A stretch of DNA of 64,000 bases from Micromonospora sp. WMMD1120. Lineage in GTDB: Bacteria > Actinomycetota > Actinomycetes > Mycobacteriales > Micromonosporaceae. The translations under genes and the position numbers were made by a program. Shown piece by piece: positions 23,626-32,690 of this stretch. Under the pieces are notes generated by a model, which did no database searches, had not been told where the DNA came from, and saw only the letters and a list, made by a program, of their open reading frames with translations. The stretch lies in contig NZ_JARUBO010000005.1 of assembly GCF_029626235.1 (NCBI RefSeq), positions 5,242,001-5,306,000 of the forward strand, written 5' to 3'. Every line of letters starts with the position of its first letter. Within the stretch, counting starts at the first letter, position 1.

Positions 23626-25110
23626 CTACGGGATCGGCCACTCGTGCACCGGCCGGTTGCTGTGCATCAGGTCCACGTAGTGCCGGACCACCTCACGCAG
23701 CGCCTCCGGCCGATCCAGGTGGTCGGCGGACTCCAGTCGGTGCAGCGTCTCCACCTGCCAGGTCGCGCCGTTGCGGCCGGTCAGGCAGCGCTGCTCGATG
23801 ACGCCGAGCAGCCGGTCGCGCTCTGTCGGGTCGAGCCCCCAGCGGTCCAGCCCGTGATGTGCCAACGGCAGCAACCGGCGCAACACCAACTCGGTGACGG
23901 GCAGGTAGCCGAGACCGGGCCAGAACACCTGCGCGTCGATGCCGTGCCGGGCGCAGCTGGTGAAGTTCTCCTCGGCGGCGCTGAACGACATCTGCGACCA
24001 CAGTGGTCGGTCCGCTTCGGCGAGGGCGCGGACCAGCCCGAAGTAGAAGGCGCCGTTGGCCACGGTGTCCAGCACCGTCGGACCGGCGGGCAACACCCGG
24101 TTCTCCACCCGCAGGTGCGGTCGGCCCCGGGACACGTCGTACACCGGGCGGTTCCACCGGTAGACGGTGCCGTTGTGCAGGCGCAGCTCGGCGAGGTTCG
24201 GCACCTCACCGGCGGCCAGGGCCTGCGCCGGGTCCTCCGGGTCGCAGACCGGCAGCAGCGCCGGGAAGTAGCGCACGTTCTCCTCGAACAGGTCGAACAC
24301 GCTGGTGATCCAGCGTTCGCCGAACCAGACCCGCGGGCGTACCCCCTGGGCCTTGATCTCCTCCGACCGGGTGTCGGTGGCCTGCTGGAACAGCGGGATG
24401 CGGGTTTCGCGCCACAGCTCCCGGCCGAAGAACAACGGCGAGTTCGCGCCGACCGCGACCTGGATGCCGGCGACCGCCTGGGCGGCGTTCCAGTAGTCGG
24501 CGAACTGCGACGGGCTCACCTGGAGGTGGAACTGGGTGCTGGTGCAGGCCGCCTCCGGCGTGATCGTGTCGGCGGTGACCGCCAGGCGTTCCACGCCGCT
24601 GATCGCGATCGGCAGGTCCTCCCCGCGCGCGGCGAAGATCTGCTCGTTGAGCAACTTGTAACGGGGATTGGCCGAGAGCGTCTCGGCGGTCAGGTGCTCC
24701 GGGCGCAGCGTCGGCAGGATGCCGATCATCACCATGTGCGCGCCGATCGTCCGGGCCTTCAGCTCGGCGGCGTTCAGGCTGGCCCGCACGTACTCCTCGA
24801 ACTCCGCGGTGCCGGTGCCGGCCAGCCGGCGCGGCGGCACGTTGATCTCGACGTTGAACTGGCCCAGCTCGGTCTGGAAGCTCGGGTCGGAGATGGCCGC
24901 CAGCACGTCGGCGTTGCGCATGGCCGGGTTGGACGTCCCGTCGACGAGGTTCAGCTCGATCTCCACGCCGGTCAACGGCCGGCCGACGTCGAACCGGGAC
25001 TCGCGCAGCATCTCGGCGAAAACGTCGAGGCAGCGGCGGACCTTGTCGCGATAGCGGGCCCGGTCCTCTCGACTGAAGGTTCGTACGCCGACGTCCTCGC
25101 CCATCGTCAC
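23626..25110 (-). CDS. Glutamate-cysteine ligase family (GCS2) carboxylate-amine ligase
   Basis: A 494-residue ATP-dependent ligase of the GCS2/YbdK fold. Motifs include LTGVEIELNLVDG near residue 47 (Mg/substrate Glu), ELGQFNVEINVPPR near 82, TSTQFHLQVSP near 192, NSPLFFGRELWRETR near 225 and PHLRVENRVLPAGPTVLDTVANGAFY near 335. It joins glutamate to an amine such as cysteine; the product is not determinable, and mycothiol producers carry several such paralogues. A GTG (25110) or ATG (25104) start is possible. It lies 93 bp upstream of the LD-carboxypeptidase on the same strand. Confidence 0.85.
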   Translation of the reverse strand: MTMGEDVGVRTFSREDRARYRDKVRRCLDVFAEMLRESRFDVGRPLTGVEIELNLVDGTSNPAMRNADVLAAISDPSFQTELGQFNVEINVPPRRLAGTGTAEFEEYVRASLNAAELKARTIGAHMVMIGILPTLRPEHLTAETLSANPRYKLLNEQIFAARGEDLPIAISGVERLAVTADTITPEAACTSTQFHLQVSPSQFADYWNAAQAVAGIQVAVGANSPLFFGRELWRETRIPLFQQATDTRSEEIKAQGVRPRVWFGERWITSVFDLFEENVRYFPALLPVCDPEDPAQALAAGEVPNLAELRLHNGTVYRWNRPVYDVSRGRPHLRVENRVLPAGPTVLDTVANGAFYFGLVRALAEADRPLWSQMSFSAAEENFTSCARHGIDAQVFWPGLGYLPVTELVLRRLLPLAHHGLDRWGLDPTERDRLLGVIEQRCLTGRNGATWQVETLHRLESADHLDRPEALREVVRHYVDLMHSNRPVHEWPIP

Positions 25111-25258
25111 CGCCCTGTCACCGCTGGTCCCCCTAACCTCGCACGTGATCGGCGGGCAGGGGAAGACTCGATGACCCCTTCTCTACCCAGCCGCCCGCCC
25201 CGTTAGCCCAGCCAGCGCCCACCGATAGCATGGCGGGCCGAGAGGTGGTGGCGTACGG

Positions 25259-25597
25259 ATGCGCGAGAAGGTGACCCGGTTGTTCGTCGCGGCGGCGATC
25301 GCCGAGGCCTGCTCCTGGCTGGCCCTGCTGGTCGGCATGCTGGTCAAGTACGGTCCGACCGACAACGAGCTGGGCGTCAAGATCTTCGGGCCGATCCACG
25401 GCGGGCTGTTCGTCGCGTACGTCCTGCTGGTGCTCGCGGTGGCCCGGCTGCACCGGTGGAGCCTGCTGGCCACGGCGGTGGCCCTGGCCAGCGCGGTGCC
25501 CCCGTTCGCCACCCTCGCCTTCGAGCGCTGGGCCCGCCGTCGGGGAATGCTCGGCGTCGACCGGCGGCCGACCCGCGAGGTCGCCCCGGTCGGCTGA
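25259..25597 (+). CDS. DUF3817 membrane protein
   Basis: A 112-residue integral membrane protein with three helices (about 7-30, 45-66, 72-92) and a basic C-terminus. The family signature is visible: RLFVAAAIAEACSWLALLVGMLVKY, FGPIHGGLFVAYVLLVL and a final PPFATLAFERWARRRG. DUF3817 proteins are small actinobacterial membrane proteins of unknown role. It is convergent with the next gene; a GCTGACCGGTCAGG palindrome lies in the 65-bp gap. Confidence 0.88.
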   Translation: MREKVTRLFVAAAIAEACSWLALLVGMLVKYGPTDNELGVKIFGPIHGGLFVAYVLLVLAVARLHRWSLLATAVALASAVPPFATLAFERWARRRGMLGVDRRPTREVAPVG

Positions 25598-25662
25598 GCC
25601 GACGTCGGGCTGGCTGACCGGTCAGGTCGGCGCCGAACGCGCGCTCCGGCCGGCGCGGGCCG

Positions 25663-26232
25663 TCAGGTCAGCGCGGAGCAGGCCGCGATGCCGGCCAGCA
25701 GCAGCGCGCCCAGGAACGCCTGCAGCAGCAGCGGCGGCCCGAGGTGCGACCAGAGCGTCGCGGTACGCGGGGTCAGCAACTGCCCGGTGGTGAGGTTGAC
25801 GATCCGCTCGATCCGTGGCGGCAGCTCCGGGTCGCGTTGCGGGCGCAGTGTGAGCTGCACCTGGTCGGCCGGGTGCAGGGCGCTCTGCGGCAGGTGGCCG
25901 TGCAGCTCCACCTCGCAGAGCTGACCGGCGGTGTTGCGCAGGCGCACCGGTGTGACCAGGTATTCCGGGCCCTGCTTCAGCTGCTTCCAGCGGCGGCGCG
26001 CGCCGCCGCCGCCGAACGAGAAGAGCGAGCGCAGCAGCAGGGCGGGCAGGCTGGCGACGGCCGCCGCGGCGAGCACCGCCACCAGCACCGGTTGCCCGAT
26101 GCGCACCTCCCGGGTGTAGCCGTCGAGCAGGCGGATCAGCCGCCCGGTGACGATCCGCTCCGTCGGGTGCACGATCCGCCGGCTATCAAGTCCGCTGTCC
26201 ATCTCCACCACCGAGAGTCCGCTTGTGTTCAC
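25663..26232 (-). CDS. Membrane protein of unknown function
   Basis: A 189-residue protein with a helix near residues 47-70 (PVLVAVLAAAAVASLPALLLRSLF) and another at the C-terminus (PPLLLQAFLGALLLAGIAACSALT). Between them is a soluble beta-rich segment (TPVRLRNTAGQLCEVELHGHLPQSALHPADQVQLTL) that looks like a small OB-like or NfeD-like barrel. The N-terminal VHPTERIVTGRLIRLLDGY is cytosolic. The start is GTG at 26232; an ATG 30 nt downstream is an alternative. I do not recognise the family. It is divergent from the eRF1-fold gene. Confidence 0.65.
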   Translation of the reverse strand: MNTSGLSVVEMDSGLDSRRIVHPTERIVTGRLIRLLDGYTREVRIGQPVLVAVLAAAAVASLPALLLRSLFSFGGGGARRRWKQLKQGPEYLVTPVRLRNTAGQLCEVELHGHLPQSALHPADQVQLTLRPQRDPELPPRIERIVNLTTGQLLTPRTATLWSHLGPPLLLQAFLGALLLAGIAACSALT

Positions 26233-26353
26233 AGATCGTATCGACGTCCTCGGTTGAACGACGTGAATGAAACCTGGTCACGGGCTCACGCCCGCGAGGT
26301 GACATCCCGGGCGACAGGGGTAAGCGGGGGGCCGAGCTGGAAAGGGGTCGAGC

Positions 26354-27478
26354 ATGCAGCTGTCCTTCCTGCGCCCGCTCTACGACCGTCCCGGGCCGTG
26401 GTGCTCGGTGTACCTGGACGCCTCCGCGGACACCGAGGACGCCCATCCCGCGCTGGACCTGCGCTGGCGGGCCCTGGAACGCAGCCTCCTCGAACAGGGG
26501 GCCGACGAGCCGAGCATCGCCGCTCTGGACCGGGTGATCCGTGGACACGACCCGATGGTCGGCGACTACGGCCTGGCGGTCTTCGCCAGCCACGGCCGGG
26601 TGGTGCTCTCCGAGTACCTGTCCGCGCCGCCGCTACGCGACCTGGCCAGTTACGGGCCACTGCCGCACGTGATGCCCCTGCTCGCCCAGCGCGGCGAACA
26701 GGTCGCCTGGGTGCGCGTGCTCGCCGACCGGACCGGGGCCGACGCGATGGCGGTCAGCGCCGGTGGCGTACCCCGCCGGGCGCACGTCGCCGGCCGCGAC
26801 GAGTTCCCGCTGCGGCGCGCCAAGCCGGGCGGCTGGTCGCAGTCCCGCTACCAGCGGGCCGCCATGGAGGCGTGGCACCAGAACGCCGGTGACGTCACCG
26901 CGGCGACGGTGGAGCTGGCCGAGCGGGTCGGCGCGGACGTGGTGGTGGTCGCCGGCGACGTCCGGGCCACCGGGATGATCGCCGCCCAGATGCCGGAACG
27001 GTGGCAGGACCTGGTGGTCCGCACCGACGCCGGCTCCCGGGCCGGCGGCGCCGACCAGACCCTGCTGGACGACCTCACCGTGCAGACCATCGCGGAGATC
27101 GCCGACCAGCGGATCAGCGCGGCGCTGGACAGGTTCGGCGTCCAGGAGGACGTCGGCGGTGGTCTCGACGCGGTCGTCTCGGCCCTGCAACGCAACCAGG
27201 TCGACACGATGCTCATCGTGGACGACCCGTCAGCCACCGGCGAGCTGTGGATCGGCGCGGAGCCCACCGAGATCGCCGTCGACCCTGAACAGTTGGCCGC
27301 CATGTCGGTGGCCGACCCGCAGCGGGTACGCGCCGACGCCGCGCTGGTCCGGGCGCTGGTCGGCACCGACGCGGACCTGACGGTGCTGGGCCCCGACGAG
27401 GCGCCCGAGCTGACCGACGGCGTCGGCGCGGTGCTGCGCTACGTCGATCCCAGCACACCGGGGCGGGGCAATGGCTGA
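26354..27478 (+). CDS. Vms1/bacterial eRF1-like (baeRF) family protein
   Basis: A 374-residue protein resembling the actinobacterial Rv2629-type family, now grouped with eRF1/Vms1-like folds that can hydrolyse peptidyl-tRNA. The N-terminal domain opens FLRPLYDRPGPWCSVYLDAS. The middle domain carries GGWSQSRYQ at residues 159-167, equivalent to the GGQ-like loop, then NAGDVTAATVELAERVGADVVVVAGDV. The C-terminal VDTMLIVDD belongs to the last pelota-like domain. The ATG follows GGAAAGGGG. Its last 8 nt overlap the ThDP enzyme gene, so the two are translationally coupled. A ribosome-rescue or hypoxia role is known only by analogy. Confidence 0.8.
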   Translation: MQLSFLRPLYDRPGPWCSVYLDASADTEDAHPALDLRWRALERSLLEQGADEPSIAALDRVIRGHDPMVGDYGLAVFASHGRVVLSEYLSAPPLRDLASYGPLPHVMPLLAQRGEQVAWVRVLADRTGADAMAVSAGGVPRRAHVAGRDEFPLRRAKPGGWSQSRYQRAAMEAWHQNAGDVTAATVELAERVGADVVVVAGDVRATGMIAAQMPERWQDLVVRTDAGSRAGGADQTLLDDLTVQTIAEIADQRISAALDRFGVQEDVGGGLDAVVSALQRNQVDTMLIVDDPSATGELWIGAEPTEIAVDPEQLAAMSVADPQRVRADAALVRALVGTDADLTVLGPDEAPELTDGVGAVLRYVDPSTPGRGNG

Positions 27479-29225
27479 GCGTTCGGTCGCCGACGTGGTG
27501 GTGGAACGGCTGCTCGCCTGGCGGGTGCCGCGCGTCTTCGGCTACCCGGGCGAGGCGATCGCCCCGCTCGTCGACGCGCTGGACCGCACCGGTGGCGAGC
27601 CGGCGTTCATTCCGGCCCGGCACGAGGAGACCGCCTCGTTCATGGCCACCGGGCACGCCAAGTTCAGCGGCGGCATCGGGGTCTGCCTCGCCACCCAGGG
27701 ACCCAGCGCCGTGCAGCTGCTCAACGGCCTCTACGACGCCAAACTGGACAGCAAACCGGTGGTGGCGATCGTCGGGGAGGACATCTCCGGGCCGCTCGGC
27801 GGCGCGCACCAGGAGATCGGGTTGAGTCGCCTGTTCGGCGACGTGTGCAACCAGTTCGTCCGGTACGGCCGCAGCCCCGAGCACGTCGGGGCCCTGCTCG
27901 ACCAGGCATTCCGAACGGCGGCGGCAACCCGCAGCCCGACCTGCGTGGTGCTGCCCCGGCATCTGCAGGAAGCGGTGGTGCGGGAGCCGCAGTCGTACGC
28001 CGCCGGGGTGATCACGGCGACTCCCGGCGAGCCGCTGGCCCGGGTGCTGCCGCACGAGGCCGACCTCGACGCCGCCGCGCAGCTGCTCACCGGCGGCCAG
28101 CGGGTCGCGATCCTGGTGGGCCAGGGGGGCCGGGACGCCGCGCCCGAGATCGTCGAGGTGGCCGACCGGCTCGGCGCCGGTGTCGCCACCTCGCTGCTGG
28201 GCAAGCCGGTTCTCGACGAGCGCCTGCCGTTCCACACCGGCGTGCTCGGCGAGGTCGGCACCCCGGCGGCGGCAGAGCTGATGGGTGGTTGCGACACGCT
28301 GCTCATGGTCGGCACCAACGACCCGTGGACCGACTACTTCCCGATGCCCGAGCAGGCCCGCACGGTGCAGATCGACATCGACGGGCGGCGGATCGGCACC
28401 CGCTACCCGGCCGACGTGCCACTGGTCGGCGACGCCGCCGAGACGCTGCGGGCGTTGCTGGCCCGGCTGCGCTCCCGACCCGAGCAGCGGTGGCGCGCCA
28501 CGGTGGAGAGCTCGGTGGACCGCTGGCGGGCGGTCGCCGCCGACCGGGTCGCGGCCGCCGCGGGGCCGATCAACCCGCAGCTCGTCCTCCAGGAGCTGTC
28601 CGCCCGGATGCCGGGCACCGGCGCGGTCTCCGTCGACGTCGGCTCGGTCCTCTACTGGTACGCCCGGCACCTCGTCCTGCCACCGGGGGTGAACGCGCAG
28701 TTGTGCGGAACCCTCGGTTCGGTGGGGTGCGCGCTGCCGTACGCCGTCGCCGCCAAGCTGGCCGCCACCGACCAGCCGGTGCTCGCCCTGCTCGGGGACA
28801 GCGCGATGCAGCTCAACGGCCTCGCCGAGCTGATCACCGTGTCGCACCTCTGGCAGCGCTGGCGGGATCCCCGGCTGGTGGTGTTGGTGCTCAACAACCG
28901 GGACCAGAACGGCATGGACGGTGGGCGGGAGCCGTCGTCCGATCCGACCCACCGCCGCCCCGACGTGCCGTACGCCGGATGGGCCCGGCTGCTCGGACTG
29001 CACGGGGTGCGGGTGGACCGTCCGGAACTGGTCGGCGCGGCGTGGGACGAGGCGCTGGCCGCGGACCGCCCCTGCGTCCTCGAAGCGGTCGTCGACCCGA
29101 CGGTGCCGCTGGCGCCGCCGGAGCCGGCGTTCGCGGACCTGCGGGGCCTGTACGCCGATGGCGCCCCGGCCCGCAGGGTTCGTGAGCAGGTGGAGGTCAC
29201 CGTGTCCTCGGAAGATCTCGTTTAG
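27471..29225 (+). CDS. Thiamine pyrophosphate-requiring enzyme (pyruvate oxidase/acetolactate synthase-like)
   Basis: A 584-residue ThDP enzyme. The N-terminal Pyr domain has FGYPGEAIAPLVDAL and the catalytic Glu52 in ARHEETASFMA. The central domain (about 200-330) contains VAILVGQGGRDAAPEIVEVADRLGAGVATSLLGKP. The C-terminal PP domain binds ThDP-Mg with GDSAMQLNGLAELIT...NN (about 443-473). The pattern is closest to PoxB-type pyruvate oxidase and related actinobacterial ThDP proteins; no separate small subunit is nearby, disfavouring acetolactate synthase. It overlaps the upstream eRF1-fold gene by 8 nt. Substrate uncertain. Confidence 0.85.
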   Translation: MAERSVADVVVERLLAWRVPRVFGYPGEAIAPLVDALDRTGGEPAFIPARHEETASFMATGHAKFSGGIGVCLATQGPSAVQLLNGLYDAKLDSKPVVAIVGEDISGPLGGAHQEIGLSRLFGDVCNQFVRYGRSPEHVGALLDQAFRTAAATRSPTCVVLPRHLQEAVVREPQSYAAGVITATPGEPLARVLPHEADLDAAAQLLTGGQRVAILVGQGGRDAAPEIVEVADRLGAGVATSLLGKPVLDERLPFHTGVLGEVGTPAAAELMGGCDTLLMVGTNDPWTDYFPMPEQARTVQIDIDGRRIGTRYPADVPLVGDAAETLRALLARLRSRPEQRWRATVESSVDRWRAVAADRVAAAAGPINPQLVLQELSARMPGTGAVSVDVGSVLYWYARHLVLPPGVNAQLCGTLGSVGCALPYAVAAKLAATDQPVLALLGDSAMQLNGLAELITVSHLWQRWRDPRLVVLVLNNRDQNGMDGGREPSSDPTHRRPDVPYAGWARLLGLHGVRVDRPELVGAAWDEALAADRPCVLEAVVDPTVPLAPPEPAFADLRGLYADGAPARRVREQVEVTVSSEDLV

Positions 29226-29275
29226 TCACACCGGGCCAGGGCATCAGTAGCGGCCCGACAGACGCTGGAGGTCCC

Positions 29276-30418
29276 ATGTCCGAGCCCGCTGACCGCCGCT
29301 ACGGCCCCGCGACCCTGCCCGGGGCGCGTGGTCCGCTCTCGGCGGCCGTGATCGAGGCTCTGCGCCGGGCGCCGCACGACCTGCCGGCCGGTCTGGGCGC
29401 CGACCTCGACCCGGCGGACCCGATCGGTGACGAGGACCTTCAGACGACCCTGTTCGTCTGCTACGAGCTGCACTACCGGGGCTGGTCGGGGGTAGACGAG
29501 TCGTGGGAGTGGCAGCCGACGCTGCTGGCCCTGCGCGCGCGCTGTGAACGGGTCTTCGAGGCGGCGCTGCGCCGGCTGGTCGGGTCGCCGCCGGTGCCCG
29601 CCGCCGGGGTCGCGGCCGGGCTGGTCGAGCTGGTCCGGGCCGACGACGGGCCGTCGCTGGCCGCCACCCTGCACCGGCACGCCGACCTCACCCAGTTCCG
29701 CGAGTTCGCCGTGCACCGCTCGGTCTACCACCTGCGCGAGGCGGACCCGCACAGCTGGGCGCTGCCCCGCCTCGGCGGACCGGCGAAGGCCGCCCTGGTG
29801 GAGATCCAGACCGACGAGTACGGCAACGGCCGGCTGGAGCGGATGCACGCCGAGCTGTTCCGGCGCACTCTCGACCGGTTGGGCCTGGATGTCGGGTACG
29901 CCGCCTATCTCGACGCGGTGCCGGCGGTGACGCTGGCGACGAACAACCTGATGTCGCTGTTCGGGCTGCACCGGCGGCTGCGCGGGGCGCTGCTCGGGCA
30001 CCTCGCCGCATTCGAGATGACCTCCTCGCTGCCCAACCGCCGGTACGGCGGCGGGCTGCGCCGCCTCGGCTTCGACCCTGTGGCCACCCGCTTCTACGAC
30101 GAACACGTGGAGGCCGACGCGGTGCACGAGCAGATCGCCGCCCACGACATGTGCGGCGGCCTGGTCCGGGTCGAACCGGACCTCGCCCCGGACGTGCTGT
30201 TCGGCGCGGCGGCGGGCCTCGCGCTGGACCGGCTGTTCGCCACGCACCTGCTGGACACTTGGGCGGCCGGCCGCAGTTCGCTGCGGCCAACCGGCCCGCC
30301 GGCCCCGTCTGCCCCGCCGGCCCCGTCCGCCGTGCCCGCCCCGCCTGCCCTGCCGCCGACCGTCCCGATCGTCGCGCCGACCTCGATGGCCCCGCCGTCC
30401 CCGACCGCGCTCGTCTGA
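29276..30418 (+). CDS. Iron-containing redox enzyme family (haem-oxygenase-like di-iron)
   Basis: 380 residues; the helical core (about 40-340) matches the haem-oxygenase-like di-iron group. Candidate metal ligands lie in YELHYRGW, EWQPTLLALR, REFAVHRSVYHLREADPHSW, KAALVEIQTDEYGNGRLERMH split over the helix, AFEMTSSLPNRRY and YDEHVEADAVHEQIAAHDM. The last 55 residues are Pro/Ala/Ser-rich and probably disordered. Some members of this fold oxidise or cleave amino acids and fatty acids; the substrate here is unknown. It lies 50 bp after the ThDP gene and is convergent with the CDGSH gene. Confidence 0.85.
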   Translation: MSEPADRRYGPATLPGARGPLSAAVIEALRRAPHDLPAGLGADLDPADPIGDEDLQTTLFVCYELHYRGWSGVDESWEWQPTLLALRARCERVFEAALRRLVGSPPVPAAGVAAGLVELVRADDGPSLAATLHRHADLTQFREFAVHRSVYHLREADPHSWALPRLGGPAKAALVEIQTDEYGNGRLERMHAELFRRTLDRLGLDVGYAAYLDAVPAVTLATNNLMSLFGLHRRLRGALLGHLAAFEMTSSLPNRRYGGGLRRLGFDPVATRFYDEHVEADAVHEQIAAHDMCGGLVRVEPDLAPDVLFGAAAGLALDRLFATHLLDTWAAGRSSLRPTGPPAPSAPPAPSAVPAPPALPPTVPIVAPTSMAPPSPTALV

Positions 30419-30437
30419 GCCGGTTGGCACGCCGCTG

Positions 30438-30522
30438 CCCGCTCCCTTTGCTCTGCACCCGCATGCGCACCACGCACGCTCCGTGACCGGCGCGCGGGTG
30501 GGTGCAGAGCAAAGGGAGCGGG
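30438..30522. repeat. Long palindrome, family D
   Basis: Perfect 23-nt arms, starting CCCGCTCCCTTTGCTCTGCA at 30438 and ending GCAGAGCAAAGGGAGCGGG at 30522, separated by about 38 nt. It lies 19 nt after the stop at 30418 in the gap to the convergent CDGSH gene. It is probably a dispersed palindrome that can also act as a terminator. Confidence 0.75.
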
Positions 30523-30650
30523 TCGGGTGGCGGTCGCCGGGTGGTCGCGTTGCCGCCAGCGCTCGTGCTGGCGCCGTGCGGTCGTGCTGGCGCCGTGCGG
30601 TCGCGGCTGATGTCGGGCGGTTTGCGCGGGCGTGGCTGCCCGACCGCGGG

Positions 30651-30881
30651 TCAGCCCTCGCGGGCGGTGCCGGCGCGGAAGTTGATCACCTTGTGGGTGC
30701 CGTCGCAGAACGGCTTGAGCGCCGACTTGCCGCACCGGCACAACGCCACGGTGCCCCGGCGCGCGTCGATCCGTTCGCCGTCCGGGGTGACGAGCGCGAA
30801 GTCGCCACGGACCAGCAGCGGTCCGTCCTCGTACGGGGTGATCGTGGCGGCGGCTGGCTCGCTGGTCTCGTCGGTGCCCAT
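30651..30881 (-). CDS. CDGSH-type iron-sulfur protein
   Basis: A 76-residue protein with one complete CDGSH motif, CRCGKSALKPFCDGTH, giving [2Fe-2S] ligands Cys48, Cys50, Cys59 and His63. The rest is a short beta-rich strand pair (GPLLVRGDFALVTPDGERI, TVALCRC). Such proteins are small redox or Fe-S transfer proteins in the cytosol. ATG at 30881. The convergent neighbour is a haem-oxygenase-fold metalloprotein, a pairing I recall as recurrent in actinomycetes. It is divergent from the gene at 31030. Confidence 0.92.
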   Translation of the reverse strand: MGTDETSEPAAATITPYEDGPLLVRGDFALVTPDGERIDARRGTVALCRCGKSALKPFCDGTHKVINFRAGTAREG

Positions 30882-31029
30882 GGCCCCGCAAGTGCCCGCC
30901 CTGGCCGCACCGAAACCCACGCGAACGAACGCCGTTGATGACCGGCGCACGCCGCTGACCAGCCGAATGTACCGCCGGGCGGGTGATGCCCCGTTTGAAC
31001 CCCATCGGGACGGGAAGCCGGGCCGCGTG

Positions 31030-32469
31030 GTGAGCGAACGAGGCAAGGTGGGGCCGGTGCACAAGGTGCACAAGGGGCTCACGGCCGATGGCGCCGGGCT
31101 GGCCGGGGACCGGGTCGTGGCCGCCGGCAGCGCTGCCCGGGTGCTGGTCGCCGCCACCGCCCGGGCGCTGCGCGGCACCGACTGCGCCGACCTCGGGCAC
31201 ACCGGGCCGGCGTCGCGGTTCCCCGGCGCCCCCGAGCCGGTACGCCGGGCCGCCGTCACCCGGGCCGCCGGCCGGGTCGCCCTCACCGTGGCCCAGGTCG
31301 ACGAGGTGGACGCCGCCCGGATGGCCCGCTGGTTCGTCGACCAGTACCCCCGCCGGCGCTACCCGGGCGTGGTGATCGGCTCGCCGCACGGCGCGGTCGC
31401 GCACCTCGCGGTGGCCCTCGGCGTGCCGTGGCTGCCGGCCGGTTTCGAGATGACAGCGCACTGGTCCGACGGCGGGGTGGACCGCCCGGCGGACGCCCTG
31501 GCGCACGGCGTCACCCTCGTCGACCGGCTGCTCGCCGGCAACGCCGACCTGCACCTGCGCCAGGTCCACTGCCCGGCCAGCCGGGGCCCGCTGACCGGGG
31601 CGACAGTGTCGCTGGCCGCCGCGTGGACGGCGCTACCGGCCGCGTACGCGCGGTTCCTCAGCGACCGGCTGCTCCCGGGCGCGCCGGTGCTGCTGATCCG
31701 CGACGCGCGCACCTGGCCGGTGCTCGAGCGCGGGCCGGGGCACAGCTTCCAGGTCGGCTGCCCGGCCAGCGGGCTGGACCCGGTCGACTTCCACCGGGAC
31801 AGCCACGCGCTGCGGCAGGTGCTGCGTTCGGCCGGCGGCGACGCGACCCGGTGGGAGCCGCCGGAGGTGTCCGTACCGTCCGGCTACGCCGAGCACGACG
31901 TCGACGCCGGCTTCGAGGTGGCGGTGCGGGAGTTCTCCGTGCGGCGGAACCACCCCCTGCACCGCATCCTGGTACCGCGGCCGGGGGCCCTCAGCGCGGC
32001 GGTGGCCGACCTGTACCGGCGGTGGCTGCGCCGTGCCGGCAAGACCGGTGACCGGTTGGTGGTGGAGTGCGGTCGGCTGCTCGATCCGTGGCAGGTGGTG
32101 CGGGCGGGGTTGGTGCCGTACTGGTGTGAGAACGCCACCCGGCGCAGCGTGGACGAGGCCGAGTGGTGGCTGGCCGGCAGCGAGGCGTTCAGCTCGGTGG
32201 ACGTTCTGCCCGAACCGCCCGGCGTGCGCTCGCCCGCGCTGGCCGGCCTGCCGCAGTGGCTGGCCGTGGCCGGGTTCGGGCGGCGGCGTCGGGCGTTGGA
32301 CCGCACCACCGCGCGGGGCTACCCGGTCACCTCGGTGCCCACGCGGCGGGCCACCGAGGTGCTGCGCGCCCAACCGTACGACCTTCCGGTGCCGCCTCCG
32401 CTGGGGGCCGCCGAGGCACTGGCGGTGCTCCGCGACAGCGGCGGTCACCAGGGGTTGTTGGTCTCCTGA
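31030..32469 (+). CDS. Unrecognised protein, about 479 residues
   Basis: A long, well-supported coding region with strong codon bias and no close family that I recognise. Visible features are RRRYPGVVIGSPHGAVAHLAVALGVPWLPAGFEMT (a strand-turn-helix that could be a nucleotide or hydrolase elbow), then PVLLIRDARTWPVLERGPGHSFQVGCPASGLDP, and RLVVECGRLLDPWQVVRAGLVPYWCENATRRSVDEAEWWLAGSEAF towards the end. No signal peptide or membrane helices. The start GTG (31030, or 31027) follows GGGAAG; upstream ATG 30967 is possible. It is divergent from the CDGSH gene, so it may share its regulation. Confidence 0.75.
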   Translation: MSERGKVGPVHKVHKGLTADGAGLAGDRVVAAGSAARVLVAATARALRGTDCADLGHTGPASRFPGAPEPVRRAAVTRAAGRVALTVAQVDEVDAARMARWFVDQYPRRRYPGVVIGSPHGAVAHLAVALGVPWLPAGFEMTAHWSDGGVDRPADALAHGVTLVDRLLAGNADLHLRQVHCPASRGPLTGATVSLAAAWTALPAAYARFLSDRLLPGAPVLLIRDARTWPVLERGPGHSFQVGCPASGLDPVDFHRDSHALRQVLRSAGGDATRWEPPEVSVPSGYAEHDVDAGFEVAVREFSVRRNHPLHRILVPRPGALSAAVADLYRRWLRRAGKTGDRLVVECGRLLDPWQVVRAGLVPYWCENATRRSVDEAEWWLAGSEAFSSVDVLPEPPGVRSPALAGLPQWLAVAGFGRRRRALDRTTARGYPVTSVPTRRATEVLRAQPYDLPVPPPLGAAEALAVLRDSGGHQGLLVS

Positions 32470-32690
32470 GACGGAGGACGCCGAAACATCCTCGCGAACC
32501 CGGGGTCCCGTGATTGAGTACCTACGGAGCGGGAACATCGCTGGCTGCGACGGCCTGAATGCGTCGCGTAGCCGCGGTGTCGCCCGCTGGCATCCCAGTC
32601 ACTGACCCATTTCCGGCCCGGTGCGTGGCTCGACCACGCGCACGACCGGTTTCCCGATCCGGGCGGGGGACCTTCCTGAGGGAGGCGCGG

